The translations under genes were made by a program, and so were the position numbers. The notes beneath the pieces were generated by a model, which did no database searches, was not told the DNA's origin, and saw only the letters and a list, made by a program, of their open reading frames with translations. A DNA stretch of 40,464 nucleotides from an uncultured Pelagibacterales bacterium (GTDB taxonomy: Bacteria; Pseudomonadota; Alphaproteobacteria; Pelagibacterales; Pelagibacteraceae), in NCBI GenBank assembly GCA_913020625.1, contig CAJVZX010000001.1, positions 1 through 40,464 of the forward strand, written 5' to 3'. This document shows positions 16,653-23,265 of this stretch, piece after piece (positions within the stretch are counted from its first letter, which is position 1; each line of letters begins with the position of its first letter).

Positions 16653-17674
16653 TGTAATCCCAAAGTTTCATTTAAGTGATAAGCAACATTCATATTTTGA
16701 ACAGCTTGTCCTGAAGCACCTTTGATTAAATTATCTATTGCGGAAATAATAATAACTTTATTTTTTTTTCTATCTTTACATATAGAAAGTTTACAATAAT
16801 TTGTATTCATCACATCACCAGTTCCAATTGGAGTGTTAAACTTAGCTATTTTAACAAAAAAATTATTTTTATGATATTGTTTTAAAAATTTATATATCTT
16901 TTTTGCATTATTTTTTCCAATTGTTTCTAAATATATAGTGGATAGAATTCCTCGAAACATTGGCAAAATATGTGGTGTAAAAAATACATTAATTTTTCTT
17001 TTTGATGCTTTTGATAATTCTTGATCAATTTCTGCCATATGTCTATGTGATCCTATTCCATAAGCAGAAACAGAATCAAATAAATTTTTAAATAAAAATT
17101 TTTTTTTAAAATTTCTTCCTGCTCCTGAATATCCAGATTTAGAATCAATAATTATATTGTTAACATTTATCATCCTTTTCTCTACTAAAGGGATCAGCGG
17201 AATTTGAGCAGAGGTTGGGTAACAACCTGGGCACGCGATTATTCTATGATTGTTAAGTTTATTTCTGGAAAATTCTGTAATTGCATAAATAGATTTATTT
17301 ATAAATTTTTTACAATTGTGATCTTTTTTATACCATTTTTTATATATTCTATGATCGTTTAATCTAAAATCAGCAGATAAGTCTATCAATTTAATATTAC
17401 TGGGGATTCTGTTTGCAATTTTTTGAGCTTCACCATTAGGAAGTGATGTGAAAAGAACATTCACTTTATTCCAATTAATTTTTTTAATATCAGAAATTTT
17501 TGGTAAATTTTTTTTCTTAATTTTCTTATCAAACATAGTAATTGATCTTCCTAGAGATCTTCTTGCACACAAATAAATAATGTTAGCTTTTGGATGTTTA
17601 AGTAGTATTTTAATCAACTCAAGCCCCACATATCCAGTTGCGCCCGCTATTGCTATATTTAATGAATCCTTCAT
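16649..17674 (-). CDS. argC: N-acetyl-gamma-glutamyl-phosphate reductase
   Basis: This 341-aa enzyme reduces N-acetylglutamyl 5-phosphate to the semialdehyde, the third step of arginine synthesis. NADPH binding is at IAGATGYVGLEL (9-20). The catalytic Cys151 lies in IIACPGCYPTSAQIPL (145-160). SGYSGAGRNF and the GIGSHRHMAEIDQEL segment, with its conserved histidines, complete the long (ArgC type 1) form. Length is normal at about 340-350. The start is 50 bp after the rpsI stop, and the end overlaps the lipoprotein gene by 4 bp. The rpsI-argC order recurs in alphaproteobacteria. Confidence 0.97.
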   Translation of the reverse strand: MKDSLNIAIAGATGYVGLELIKILLKHPKANIIYLCARRSLGRSITMFDKKIKKKNLPKISDIKKINWNKVNVLFTSLPNGEAQKIANRIPSNIKLIDLSADFRLNDHRIYKKWYKKDHNCKKFINKSIYAITEFSRNKLNNHRIIACPGCYPTSAQIPLIPLVEKRMINVNNIIIDSKSGYSGAGRNFKKKFLFKNLFDSVSAYGIGSHRHMAEIDQELSKASKRKINVFFTPHILPMFRGILSTIYLETIGKNNAKKIYKFLKQYHKNNFFVKIAKFNTPIGTGDVMNTNYCKLSICKDRKKNKVIIISAIDNLIKGASGQAVQNMNVAYHLNETLGLQ

Positions 17675-17724
17675 AGTTTCCGATTATAACAGTTATTATT
17701 TTTAAGTGGTAATTTAAAGAAAGT

Positions 17725-18165
17725 TTATCTTTTAGAAAACTGGTAACTTCGTCTTGCTTTTCTATGTCCGTATTTTTTTCTTTCTACAGCCCTTGAATCT
17801 CTCGTAGTAAATTTTTCTTTTTTTAAAATCGTCTTTAGATCTGGCTCAAATTCAACCAAAGCTCTCGATATACCGAGAATTATGGCCCCAGCTTGACCAG
17901 TAAACCCTCCACCTTTTACGGTACATTTTACATCAAATTCATTTTCTCTCTTAGTTGCTGTAAACGGTCTGCAGATTGCAATATGTAAATTTGGCTTGTT
18001 AAAATAATTTATCATTTTTTTTCCATTAACATAAATATAGCCAGAACCTTTTTTCAACCAAACTCTAGCAATAGACTTCTTTCTTCTTCCGGTTGCATAT
18101 TTTGATTCTTTAAAATCCAACTTAATTTTATTAACAATAGATTTTGTATTTAATTGAGGTTCCAT
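17725..18165 (-). CDS. rpsI: 30S ribosomal protein S9
   Basis: This 146-aa small-subunit protein has a C-terminal tail that reaches the P-site tRNA. YATGRRKKSIARVWLKKGSG (23-42) is the S9 signature start. GGGFTGQAGAIILGISRAL and the ending KYGHRKARRSYQFSKR are classic, including the final SKR. The N-terminal 20 residues are an extension beyond the bacterial core, as often seen in alphaproteobacteria. The gene follows rplM with a 1-bp gap, the conserved L13-S9 operon, and would share the rplM promoter. Confidence 0.98.
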   Translation of the reverse strand: MEPQLNTKSIVNKIKLDFKESKYATGRRKKSIARVWLKKGSGYIYVNGKKMINYFNKPNLHIAICRPFTATKRENEFDVKCTVKGGGFTGQAGAIILGISRALVEFEPDLKTILKKEKFTTRDSRAVERKKYGHRKARRSYQFSKR

Positions 18166-18166
18166 A

Positions 18167-18628
18167 TTAGTTTAATGAAATTTTGTTTTTATAGTTAATT
18201 TTACCAAAATCAATAATTTTTGGATTTTGTGATTCATGGGGATGCAATTTACCCTTGTATATTTTTAATTTGGAAAGCTGCTTTTTAGCCAAAGGACCGT
18301 CGGGCAGCATTCTTTTAACAGCTAATTTTAAAATTTCTTCAGGCTTTTTCTTTATCAAGACAGAAGGAGTGGTGCTTTTAATTCCACCAGGATGACCAGT
18401 ATGTCTATAATATTTTTTCTTGTTGTGTTTTTTTCCAGTAAATTTAATTTTTTCAATATTTGTTACAACAACAAAATCACCGTTATCCATATGAGGCGTG
18501 TATTGACTTTTATTTTTACCACGTAAAACTTTGGATATATAAGCAGCTAGCCTACCAACTATTACATTTTCGGCATCTATTAAAAGCCAATTATTTTTTA
18601 TTTCATTTTTCTTAATAAAATTTGTCAT
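18167..18628 (-). CDS. rplM: 50S ribosomal protein L13
   Basis: L13 is an early-assembling large-subunit protein. From the chosen start the protein has 153 aa, beginning MTNFIKKNEIKNNWLLIDAE. It contains VGRLAAYISKVLRGK, YTPHMDNGDFVVV and HTGHPGGIK, all standard L13 landmarks. The frame is open 19 codons further upstream to 18685. That longer form would place the promoter (18642-18670) inside the gene and add residues unlike other L13 proteins, so the ATG at 18628 (or 18631, adjacent) is preferred. The predicted transcription start is only about 5-9 bases before the ATG, with no Shine-Dalgarno, so translation may be nearly leaderless. It is first in the operon with rpsI. Confidence 0.95.
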   Translation of the reverse strand: MTNFIKKNEIKNNWLLIDAENVIVGRLAAYISKVLRGKNKSQYTPHMDNGDFVVVTNIEKIKFTGKKHNKKKYYRHTGHPGGIKSTTPSVLIKKKPEEILKLAVKRMLPDGPLAKKQLSKLKIYKGKLHPHESQNPKIIDFGKINYKNKISLN

Positions 18629-18641
18629 CATAATTGGCGCA

Positions 18642-18670
18642 TAAATACTGAGAATAGTAGATAATGTCAA
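18642..18670 (-). promoter_or_regulatory. Strong sigma70-type promoter of rplM-rpsI
   Basis: On the minus strand a consensus TTGACA (18665-18670) is followed after exactly 17 bases by TATTTA (18642-18647). The expected start point falls around 18635, just before the L13 start codon, which leaves almost no 5' leader. The boxes and spacing are the best promoter match in the window. Confidence 0.7.
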
Positions 18671-18741
18671 ATCTTTTAGAACCACGAAAAGTCTTTACAA
18701 TTAGTTGTTTGAGCATATTGCGCACCTTGAATTCTTATAAA

Positions 18742-18777
18742 GCTCTAAAAAAGCTGATATAAAACAAGCTTTAGAGC
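18742..18777 (-). terminator. Candidate terminator hairpin downstream of ctaA
   Basis: GCTCTAAA (18742-18749) and TTTAGAGC (18770-18777) are perfect inverted repeats, and an inner GCT/AGC pair extends the stem past a 3-base bulge. On the minus strand the hairpin lies 27 bases after the ctaA stop and is followed by TTTATAAG, a short and impure U-run. It lies upstream of the rplM promoter, so it is placed to end ctaA transcription. It could instead be part of a small structured RNA. Confidence 0.5.
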
Positions 18778-18804
18778 ACACCGGAAGTGTAAAACTTAGA
18801 AATG

Positions 18805-19845
18805 TTAGTTGATTCTAGAATTTTTGAATACTAGAATTAAAGATGTTGTAACTAAGAGAATTGATCCTATTTGATGCATAGATGCTAAAATTATCCATGA
18901 ACCAGAAAGTACCGTTAAAATTCCTAAAAAAGTTTGTAAAAAAAGAAATATGAAAATTAACTGAGTAATATTTCTTAAATAAGCAAAATCTTTATATCTG
19001 TAAATTATAATTGCGATAAAACTAAACAATAAGATTATAAAATAAGCTACATTTCTATGTATAAATTGCAAAATAGAGGGCGTTTCTAAAGCTTTCAATG
19101 AAAATAGATCTCTAAGATTAGAGTCGTCAGGAAAATAACTCTGATTCATCAATGGCCATGATTGATATATCTTGCCAGCATCTAAACCTGAAACAAGAGC
19201 TCCTACGCAGATTTGTAAAAGTAAAAAAAGAATAAAAAAAATTGGTAAATGTAATGGCAATTTTTTATTAGATATCAAAACTTGTTGTTCTCTATGTTCA
19301 AGGTAATTCCACAATAGTAAAATGAAAATAATAAAAGCCAAAGTTAAATGCGTGGCTAAACGATAATGACTAACATCAGTTTTTTCCGTCAAACCGCTTC
19401 TAACCATGAACCATCCAATAAAACCTTGAAAGAGTATAAGTAACAAAATCAGATAAAGAGAAATTAATGAATTCTTTTTTATTTTTTTTTTAAGTGTAAA
19501 ATAGAGCAAAGGTATAAGAAAAAAAAGTCCAACAAAACGCCCCAACAATCTATGAATATATTCCCACCAGTAAATGGTCTTAAATTGATCTAAAGTCATT
19601 GATGAATTTAACAATTTATATTCGGGTATATATTTATATAGTGAAAATGATTTTTCCCATTCATTTAATGACAGGGGTGGCAATATTCCAGAAACCAAAT
19701 CCCATCTGGTAATCGATAGACCAGAATCAGTTAATCTAGTCAATCCACCTATGATAATCATTAAAGCTACAAGAAAAGTTATTAACAGTAACCAGTAGGA
19801 AATATAAATATTTTTATTTTTTTCATTCATAGTATTAATATACAT
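18805..19845 (-). CDS. ctaA: Heme A synthase (COX15/CtaA, type 2)
   Basis: This 346-aa polytopic membrane protein converts heme O to heme A for cytochrome c oxidase. About eight hydrophobic segments are visible in two four-helix repeats. Conserved features are GGLTRLTDSGLSITRWDLVSG (33-53, with the SGLS-TRW core), the heme-ligand region WWEYIHRLLGR with its His, HYRLATHL in the first half, and FIHRNVAY and SMHQIGS in the second. The length and the WEYIHR motif fit the alphaproteobacterial/mitochondrial type. An in-frame Met at residue 6 is an alternative start. The first ATG is preferred because a promoter with 17-bp spacing would place transcription start right at it. A candidate terminator follows the gene. 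Confidence 0.95.
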   Translation of the reverse strand: MYINTMNEKNKNIYISYWLLLITFLVALMIIIGGLTRLTDSGLSITRWDLVSGILPPLSLNEWEKSFSLYKYIPEYKLLNSSMTLDQFKTIYWWEYIHRLLGRFVGLFFLIPLLYFTLKKKIKKNSLISLYLILLLILFQGFIGWFMVRSGLTEKTDVSHYRLATHLTLAFIIFILLLWNYLEHREQQVLISNKKLPLHLPIFFILFLLLQICVGALVSGLDAGKIYQSWPLMNQSYFPDDSNLRDLFSLKALETPSILQFIHRNVAYFIILLFSFIAIIIYRYKDFAYLRNITQLIFIFLFLQTFLGILTVLSGSWIILASMHQIGSILLVTTSLILVFKNSRIN

Positions 19846-19867
19846 ATCTATTTTATAAATTTATAAT
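19839..19867 (+). promoter_or_regulatory. Candidate promoter of the chorismate mutase gene
   Basis: TATACA (19839-19844) and a perfect TATAAT (19862-19867) are 17 bases apart, 17 bases before the ATG at 19885. The -35 is weak. It overlaps the ctaA promoter on the other strand. Confidence 0.4.
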
Positions 19868-19880
19868 TATTTAATGTCAC
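19852..19880 (-). promoter_or_regulatory. Candidate leaderless promoter of ctaA
   Basis: On the minus strand GTGACA (19875-19880) and TATAAA (19852-19857) are 17 bases apart. The -10 box ends 6 bases before the ctaA ATG, so the start point would coincide with the start codon. It overlaps the divergent promoter of the chorismate mutase gene, so the two may compete. Confidence 0.5.
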
Positions 19881-19884
19881 TCCA

Positions 19885-20166
19885 ATGAACAAAACAAAAC
19901 TTAAAATAGCTAGAAATAAAGTTGACCAAATAGATAAAAAAATCTTTGATTTAATTAAAGAGAGAACTAAAATTGTTAAATATATGTTAAGTATAAAAAA
20001 ATATAAAAGACAAATAATTGATCGCAAAAGAATAGACGATATTCTCAAAAAAATTAAAAATAAATCTATTAGATATGGCATTGATTCAAAACTAACATCA
20101 AGAATATGGAAATCTATAATATGGAGTTATGTTGAATTTCAAAAAAAAAAATTTAAAAAAAAATAA
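19885..20166 (+). CDS. Small AroQ-type chorismate mutase
   Basis: This 93-aa all-helical protein fits the monofunctional AroQ chorismate mutase fold, which rearranges chorismate to prephenate for phenylalanine and tyrosine. The pattern ARNKVDQIDKKIFDLIKERT (9-28) is the typical first helix, with the basic residue and IDxID-type spacing. DRKRIDDILKKIKNKS supplies the second active-site stretch (DRxRxxxIL), and the last helix has SRIWKSIIWSYVEFQ. The C-terminus is a Lys-rich tail. The gene is divergent from ctaA, with only 39 bp between the starts, and its stop abuts the stop of rpmG on the other strand with no gap. An antisense frame of 77 codons at 19848-20081 is not considered real. Confidence 0.8.
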   Translation: MNKTKLKIARNKVDQIDKKIFDLIKERTKIVKYMLSIKKYKRQIIDRKRIDDILKKIKNKSIRYGIDSKLTSRIWKSIIWSYVEFQKKKFKKK

Positions 20167-20358
20167 TTATTTACTATGTGGTGGTAATTTTTTTTCTACA
20201 AATATTTCATGTTTGCGAGTTGATGGATTATATTTTTTGATTTTAAGTTTATTTTTTGCCTTTTCACCAGTTGAAGGTTTTTTAACATAATAAAAAAAAG
20301 CACTATCAGGCTTGCTTTCTGGGACAAGACGAACTTTTATAGATGATTTTTTAGCCAT
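20167..20358 (-). CDS. rpmG: 50S ribosomal protein L33
   Basis: L33 is a 63-aa large-subunit protein near the E site. It starts MAKKSSIKVRLVPES and contains FFYYVKKPSTGEK and the KIKKYNPSTRKHEIFVEKKL ending, all matching L33. It lacks the zinc cysteines, as in the C-minus form common in Proteobacteria. At 63 aa it is about 8 longer than usual, the extra residues being an insertion in KPSTGEKAKNK and a short tail. The start codon directly follows the merR stop with no gap, so it is probably the last gene of the rpmF-plsX-ihfA-merR operon. Its stop touches that of the convergent chorismate mutase gene. Confidence 0.95.
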   Translation of the reverse strand: MAKKSSIKVRLVPESKPDSAFFYYVKKPSTGEKAKNKLKIKKYNPSTRKHEIFVEKKLPPHSK

Positions 20359-20757
20359 TTACCTATATTTCTTTAATTCTCTAATAATTCTAGAAATCTT
20401 TTCTATTCTACCTCTGACACTTTTACTGATTTTTAAATCATTTTTATATACACTTAAATTAATACCACCGTCAAGTGATTGTATTTCTGGATTATTTAAT
20501 ATTTTTTTTACTCCATTGATTGTCAAGCCTTTCTCCTTTAATAAAAATTTTATTAATTTAATAGTTTCAAAATTTTTTTTTGAATAATATCTTCTTTTTC
20601 CCGTACCAATTTCAGGACGAATTTGTTTGAATTGAGTTTCCCAATACCTAAGAGTATGTGTCTGTAAATGACCAGTATTTTTATCAATTAATCCTAGTTC
20701 CTTGGTGACTTCACCAATAGTTTTATAAGCATCATCGGATTTTGTAATATTATCCAT
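20359..20757 (-). CDS. MerR-family transcriptional regulator
   Basis: This 132-aa regulator has an N-terminal winged helix-turn-helix of the MerR type. YKTIGEVTKELGL (11-23) is the recognition unit, followed by HTLRYWETQFKQIRP (34-48), the hallmark LRYWE, and KRRYYSKKNFETIKLIKFLL (54-73). The C-terminal 40 residues form a short helix without metal cysteines, so the ligand is unknown. A MerR-type gene next to ihfA after plsX-fabH is a conserved alphaproteobacterial arrangement, and this is that orthologue. The start overlaps the ihfA stop by one base (TAATG), and the stop is followed at once by rpmG. The target genes cannot be told from the sequence. Confidence 0.9.
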   Translation of the reverse strand: MDNITKSDDAYKTIGEVTKELGLIDKNTGHLQTHTLRYWETQFKQIRPEIGTGKRRYYSKKNFETIKLIKFLLKEKGLTINGVKKILNNPEIQSLDGGINLSVYKNDLKISKSVRGRIEKISRIIRELKKYR

Positions 20758-21050
20758 TAATTATTTATTTTATCTTTAATAATATTTGATGGTTTGAATT
20801 TAACAACATTTCTTGCTGAAATTTTAGCTTTCACTTTAGTTTTGGGATTGCGCCCAATTCTTTCACTTTTACCTATAACCTCAAATGTTCCAAATGATGA
20901 AATCTTAATTTTTTTAAATTTCATCAGTATATCAATTATTGTTTCAAAGAAATCATCTATTATTCTTGAAGATGTATTTTTAGAGAAACCCAAGTTTTGA
21001 TAAACTTTATTAATTATATTTTTTCTTGTAAAATTTTTTTTTAGCATCAA
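20757..21050 (-). CDS. ihfA: Integration host factor alpha subunit
   Basis: This 97-aa DNA-bending protein of the HU/IHF family pairs with IHF beta to bend DNA sharply in replication, recombination and transcription. Residues after 50 show SSFGTFEVIGKSERIGRNPK, the DNA-minor-groove arm with the RNPK turn whose proline intercalates. KISARNVVKFKPSN follows and is typical of the alpha subunit. The start may be Met1 or Met2 (MMLKK). The locus plsX-(fabH)-ihfA-merR supports the alpha rather than beta or HU identity. It begins 18 bp after the plsX stop; the fabH gene that normally sits between them is missing here. Confidence 0.92.
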   Translation of the reverse strand: MMLKKNFTRKNIINKVYQNLGFSKNTSSRIIDDFFETIIDILMKFKKIKISSFGTFEVIGKSERIGRNPKTKVKAKISARNVVKFKPSNIIKDKINN

Positions 21051-21068
21051 AAAGAAATAGTACTGCTT

Positions 21069-22076
21069 TTATTCAGCGTCAACCGTAATTAAGTGTGATT
21101 TTATCTTTTTAATTAAATTAGCTTGTACAATTTTATGACACACTTCAATAGAATGAGCGAATCCAATAGCATCAGTTGAACCGTGACTTTTAACTACAGG
21201 GCTCTGAAGTCCTAAAAAAATTGCGCCATTATATTTCCTGGGGTCAAGTTTCTCCTTAAATTTTTTTAAAGATTTGTATGACATAATTATTGAAAGTTTG
21301 TTTAATGCTTTCTTTAAATTTTTTGTTATAAAATTAGCAGTACCTTCAGCAGTTTTTAGTGCTATGTTTCCAGTAAATCCATCAGTTATTATAACATCGA
21401 CATTTCCATCCATTATATGATTTCCTTCTATGAATCCTCTAAAATCAAAATTTTTTATTTTATTTTCTTTAAGTATTGAATAAGTTTTCTTCAATGTATC
21501 GCTTCCCTTATTTTCCTCAAGACCAATATTCAATAACGCGATTCGTGGATTATCATTTTTAAAAAGAGATTTAAATAGAGCTGAGCCCATGCACGCGAAA
21601 TCTACCAAATTCTTTTCGCTACATTCTATGTTAGCACCAAGATCAAGAACAACATTCATGCCGTTATTGTTTGGCCATAAACCTGCTAATGCAGGTTTGT
21701 TAATTCCGTCAATTGATTTTAATAAAAGTCGAGAGATTATTAAAAGCGCTCCAGTATTCCCAGCGGAAAGAGAAATATCAGTTTTATTTTCTTTTTGGGA
21801 TTCAATAGCTTTCCACATGCTTGAATCTCTACCAGTTTTCGCAGCAACAAGAGGGCTTTCTTCATCTTCAATAATATTTTTTGTATTAATGATTTCGCAA
21901 TATTGCTCAATTGATTTATTCCTTGCTATTTCTTTTTCCAAAATTTCCTGACGTCCATAAAGAGAGAAAAAATTATTTTTATTAAATTTTAGAGAAATAT
22001 TTATTCCTTCAATTATTTTTTTTGGAGAGTTTTCCCCACTCATTGCATCTACTGCAATCTTAATTTTGTTGCTCAT
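21069..22076 (-). CDS. plsX: Phosphate acyltransferase PlsX
   Basis: This 335-aa enzyme makes acyl-phosphate from acyl-ACP, the acyl donor for the first step of phospholipid synthesis by PlsY. IAVDAMSGENSPKKIIEGI (7-25) is the conserved start, where most relatives have DAMGGD. Later come SLSAGNTGALL, LGANIECSEKNLVDFACMGS, NIGLEENKGSD, GFIEGNHIM, the DGFTGNIALKTAEG block and the C-terminal GSTDAIGFAHSIE. Length is normal. It starts 18 bp after the rpmF stop, the conserved L32-plsX pair. The next gene is ihfA rather than fabH, which is unusual. Confidence 0.97.
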   Translation of the reverse strand: MSNKIKIAVDAMSGENSPKKIIEGINISLKFNKNNFFSLYGRQEILEKEIARNKSIEQYCEIINTKNIIEDEESPLVAAKTGRDSSMWKAIESQKENKTDISLSAGNTGALLIISRLLLKSIDGINKPALAGLWPNNNGMNVVLDLGANIECSEKNLVDFACMGSALFKSLFKNDNPRIALLNIGLEENKGSDTLKKTYSILKENKIKNFDFRGFIEGNHIMDGNVDVIITDGFTGNIALKTAEGTANFITKNLKKALNKLSIIMSYKSLKKFKEKLDPRKYNGAIFLGLQSPVVKSHGSTDAIGFAHSIEVCHKIVQANLIKKIKSHLITVDAE

Positions 22077-22094
22077 GCTATATTAATTAAATTT

Positions 22095-22274
22095 TTATTT
22101 TTTTGGATCAAAAACTTGTCTACCTTTATAGAGGCCAGTTTTTAAATCTACGTGATGCGACAATCTAAACTCTCCAGATTTCTTGTCTTCAATAATATTT
22201 ACATTTTTTAATCTGTGATGAGATCTTCTTTTATCTCTTCTGGATTTCGAGGTTTTTCGTTTAGGTACTGCCAT
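22095..22274 (-). CDS. rpmF: 50S ribosomal protein L32
   Basis: This 59-aa protein begins MAVPKRKTSKSRRDKRRSHH, the diagnostic L32 start. It continues with a FRLSHHVDLKTGLYKGRQV segment that corresponds to the CHRVSLATGYYKGRQV-type region of alphaproteobacterial L32. The zinc cysteines of some L32 forms are absent. The gene is 60 codons with its stop and lies between the CBP3-like chaperone gene (11 bp) and plsX (18 bp), the standard rpmF-plsX arrangement. The small DUF177 (YceD) gene that often precedes rpmF is not present here. Confidence 0.95.
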   Translation of the reverse strand: MAVPKRKTSKSRRDKRRSHHRLKNVNIIEDKKSGEFRLSHHVDLKTGLYKGRQVFDPKK

Positions 22275-22285
22275 TTACAATATGT

Positions 22286-22810
22286 TCATTTATAATGAAA
22301 ATTTAAATCACCATTTAATACACTATCTGAACTTAAATCAAAACAAAAAGCTTGATAAGTGTCAAAATATTCAACTAAAGCAATATTAATAGGACTTTTT
22401 TTGTCATTATTTTGAGATAGATATTTTAACAAATATGAATTTTTATTTTTTATATTTTTTTGTGCATATTTTTCACTATCTAGCAAAATATTGTAAAACA
22501 TATTAATCATAAATTTCATTTTTTTGTTAACCGTCATATCGCTACAACCAACTTCTCTCATATTGAGTTCTATTTTTTTGAAAGTGTAATCAAACAATTT
22601 CTGATCAAATTCTTTGTATATCAATTGTTCGTTTTTTTGTTTTGTTCTAATAAACAAAAATGAAATATGAAGAAAAATAAGATTGATTCTATTCTGAAAA
22701 GTATCTTTCAAACCAAATTTTATGTAAAATAATTTATTTCGTGATAAAAATAGAACTTTGTTATATAACTTATCTTCCTGTGATTTTACTTTTTTGATAT
22801 ATTTGTTCAT
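22286..22810 (-). CDS. Ubiquinol-cytochrome c chaperone (CBP3-like) family protein
   Basis: This 174-aa protein resembles the CBP3/UPF0174 chaperone family that helps assemble cytochrome b of the bc1 complex. The diagnostic stretch is LFDYTFKKIELNMREVGCSDMTV, about residues 92-114, where relatives read LFDHMFRDLDRNLREMGVGDLSV. It is followed by a helical segment, KKMKFMINMFYNILLDSEKY. No signal or membrane helix is evident, so it should act at the inner face of the membrane. Position supports the call: in alphaproteobacteria this gene is commonly divergent from an OmlA-like lipoprotein gene and upstream of rpmF-plsX, exactly as here. Its ATG directly abuts the ATG of the divergent gene, with no intergenic base. 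Confidence 0.82.
   Translation of the reverse strand: MNKYIKKVKSQEDKLYNKVLFLSRNKLFYIKFGLKDTFQNRINLIFLHISFLFIRTKQKNEQLIYKEFDQKLFDYTFKKIELNMREVGCSDMTVNKKMKFMINMFYNILLDSEKYAQKNIKNKNSYLLKYLSQNNDKKSPINIALVEYFDTYQAFCFDLSSDSVLNGDLNFHYK
22798..22803 (+). promoter_or_regulatory. Possible -10 box for a leaderless omlA mRNA
   Basis: TATATT ends 7 bases before the ATG at 22811, which would put the start point on the start codon. It lies inside the first codons of the opposite-strand chaperone gene. No convincing -35 is seen. Confidence 0.3.
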
Positions 22811-23263
22811 ATGAAAAATATTGTAATATTATTGTTGACAAGTTTAGTTTTTTTAACAGAATGTCAACGCATTAAATTAACCAAAACACACGGGATAGCA
22901 TATCTTGATAAGAGAGAAAAGTTAATCATTGTAAGTAAATCAAATAAAAATGACGCAATTAAAGTTTTAGGACAACCTGCGACCAAAGGGATGACTGACG
23001 ATAATTTATGGATTTATATAGAAAGAACGATAACCAAAGGTAAAACTTTAAAACTTGGCAGAAGTGAATTAACTAAAAATAATGTTTTAGTTTTAGAATT
23101 TGATAAATATGGTGTTTTAAATAATAAAACTTTTTATGATAAAAAAAATATAAAAGATATAAAATTTGCGAAAGCTATTACCGAAAATGATATTAGGAGA
23201 GAAAATTTTGTTTATAGTTTTTTGTCTAGTGTTAGACAAAAAATGGAGCAGGGAAGAAAATAA
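22811..23263 (+). CDS. Outer membrane lipoprotein of the OmlA/BamE-like (SmpA) family
   Basis: This 150-aa protein has an N-terminal signal (KNIVILLLTSLVFLTEC, residues 2-18) and then a BamE-like fold. THGIAYLDKREKLIIVSKSN and DAIKVLGQPATKG give the usual strand-helix pattern with the GxP turn, and NLWIYIERT and LVLEFDKYGVLNN are the following beta strands. BamE-type proteins are accessory lipoproteins of the outer-membrane beta-barrel assembly machine. The expected acylated residue is Cys18, but the position before it is Glu rather than Gly, Ala or Ser, so lipid processing is uncertain. The gene is divergent from the CBP3-like gene with start codons touching, and its stop is 2 bp from the hppA stop on the other strand. 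Confidence 0.82.
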   Translation: MKNIVILLLTSLVFLTECQRIKLTKTHGIAYLDKREKLIIVSKSNKNDAIKVLGQPATKGMTDDNLWIYIERTITKGKTLKLGRSELTKNNVLVLEFDKYGVLNNKTFYDKKNIKDIKFAKAITENDIRRENFVYSFLSSVRQKMEQGRK

Positions 23264-23265
23264 TA

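Noticed and set aside
18629..18685. Nineteen-codon extension of L13
   Set aside because: The best promoter in the window lies within it, and the added residues are not part of known L13 proteins.
18600..18710. A 34-codon frame on the minus strand starting near 18710 upstream of rplM
   Set aside because: Short, covers the rplM promoter and start, and has no recognisable feature.
19848..20081. Minus-strand hydrophobic frame of 77 codons opposite the chorismate mutase gene
   Set aside because: Its hydrophobicity is the usual result of reading the complement of a Lys-rich gene; the plus-strand frame has a recognisable fold and promoter.
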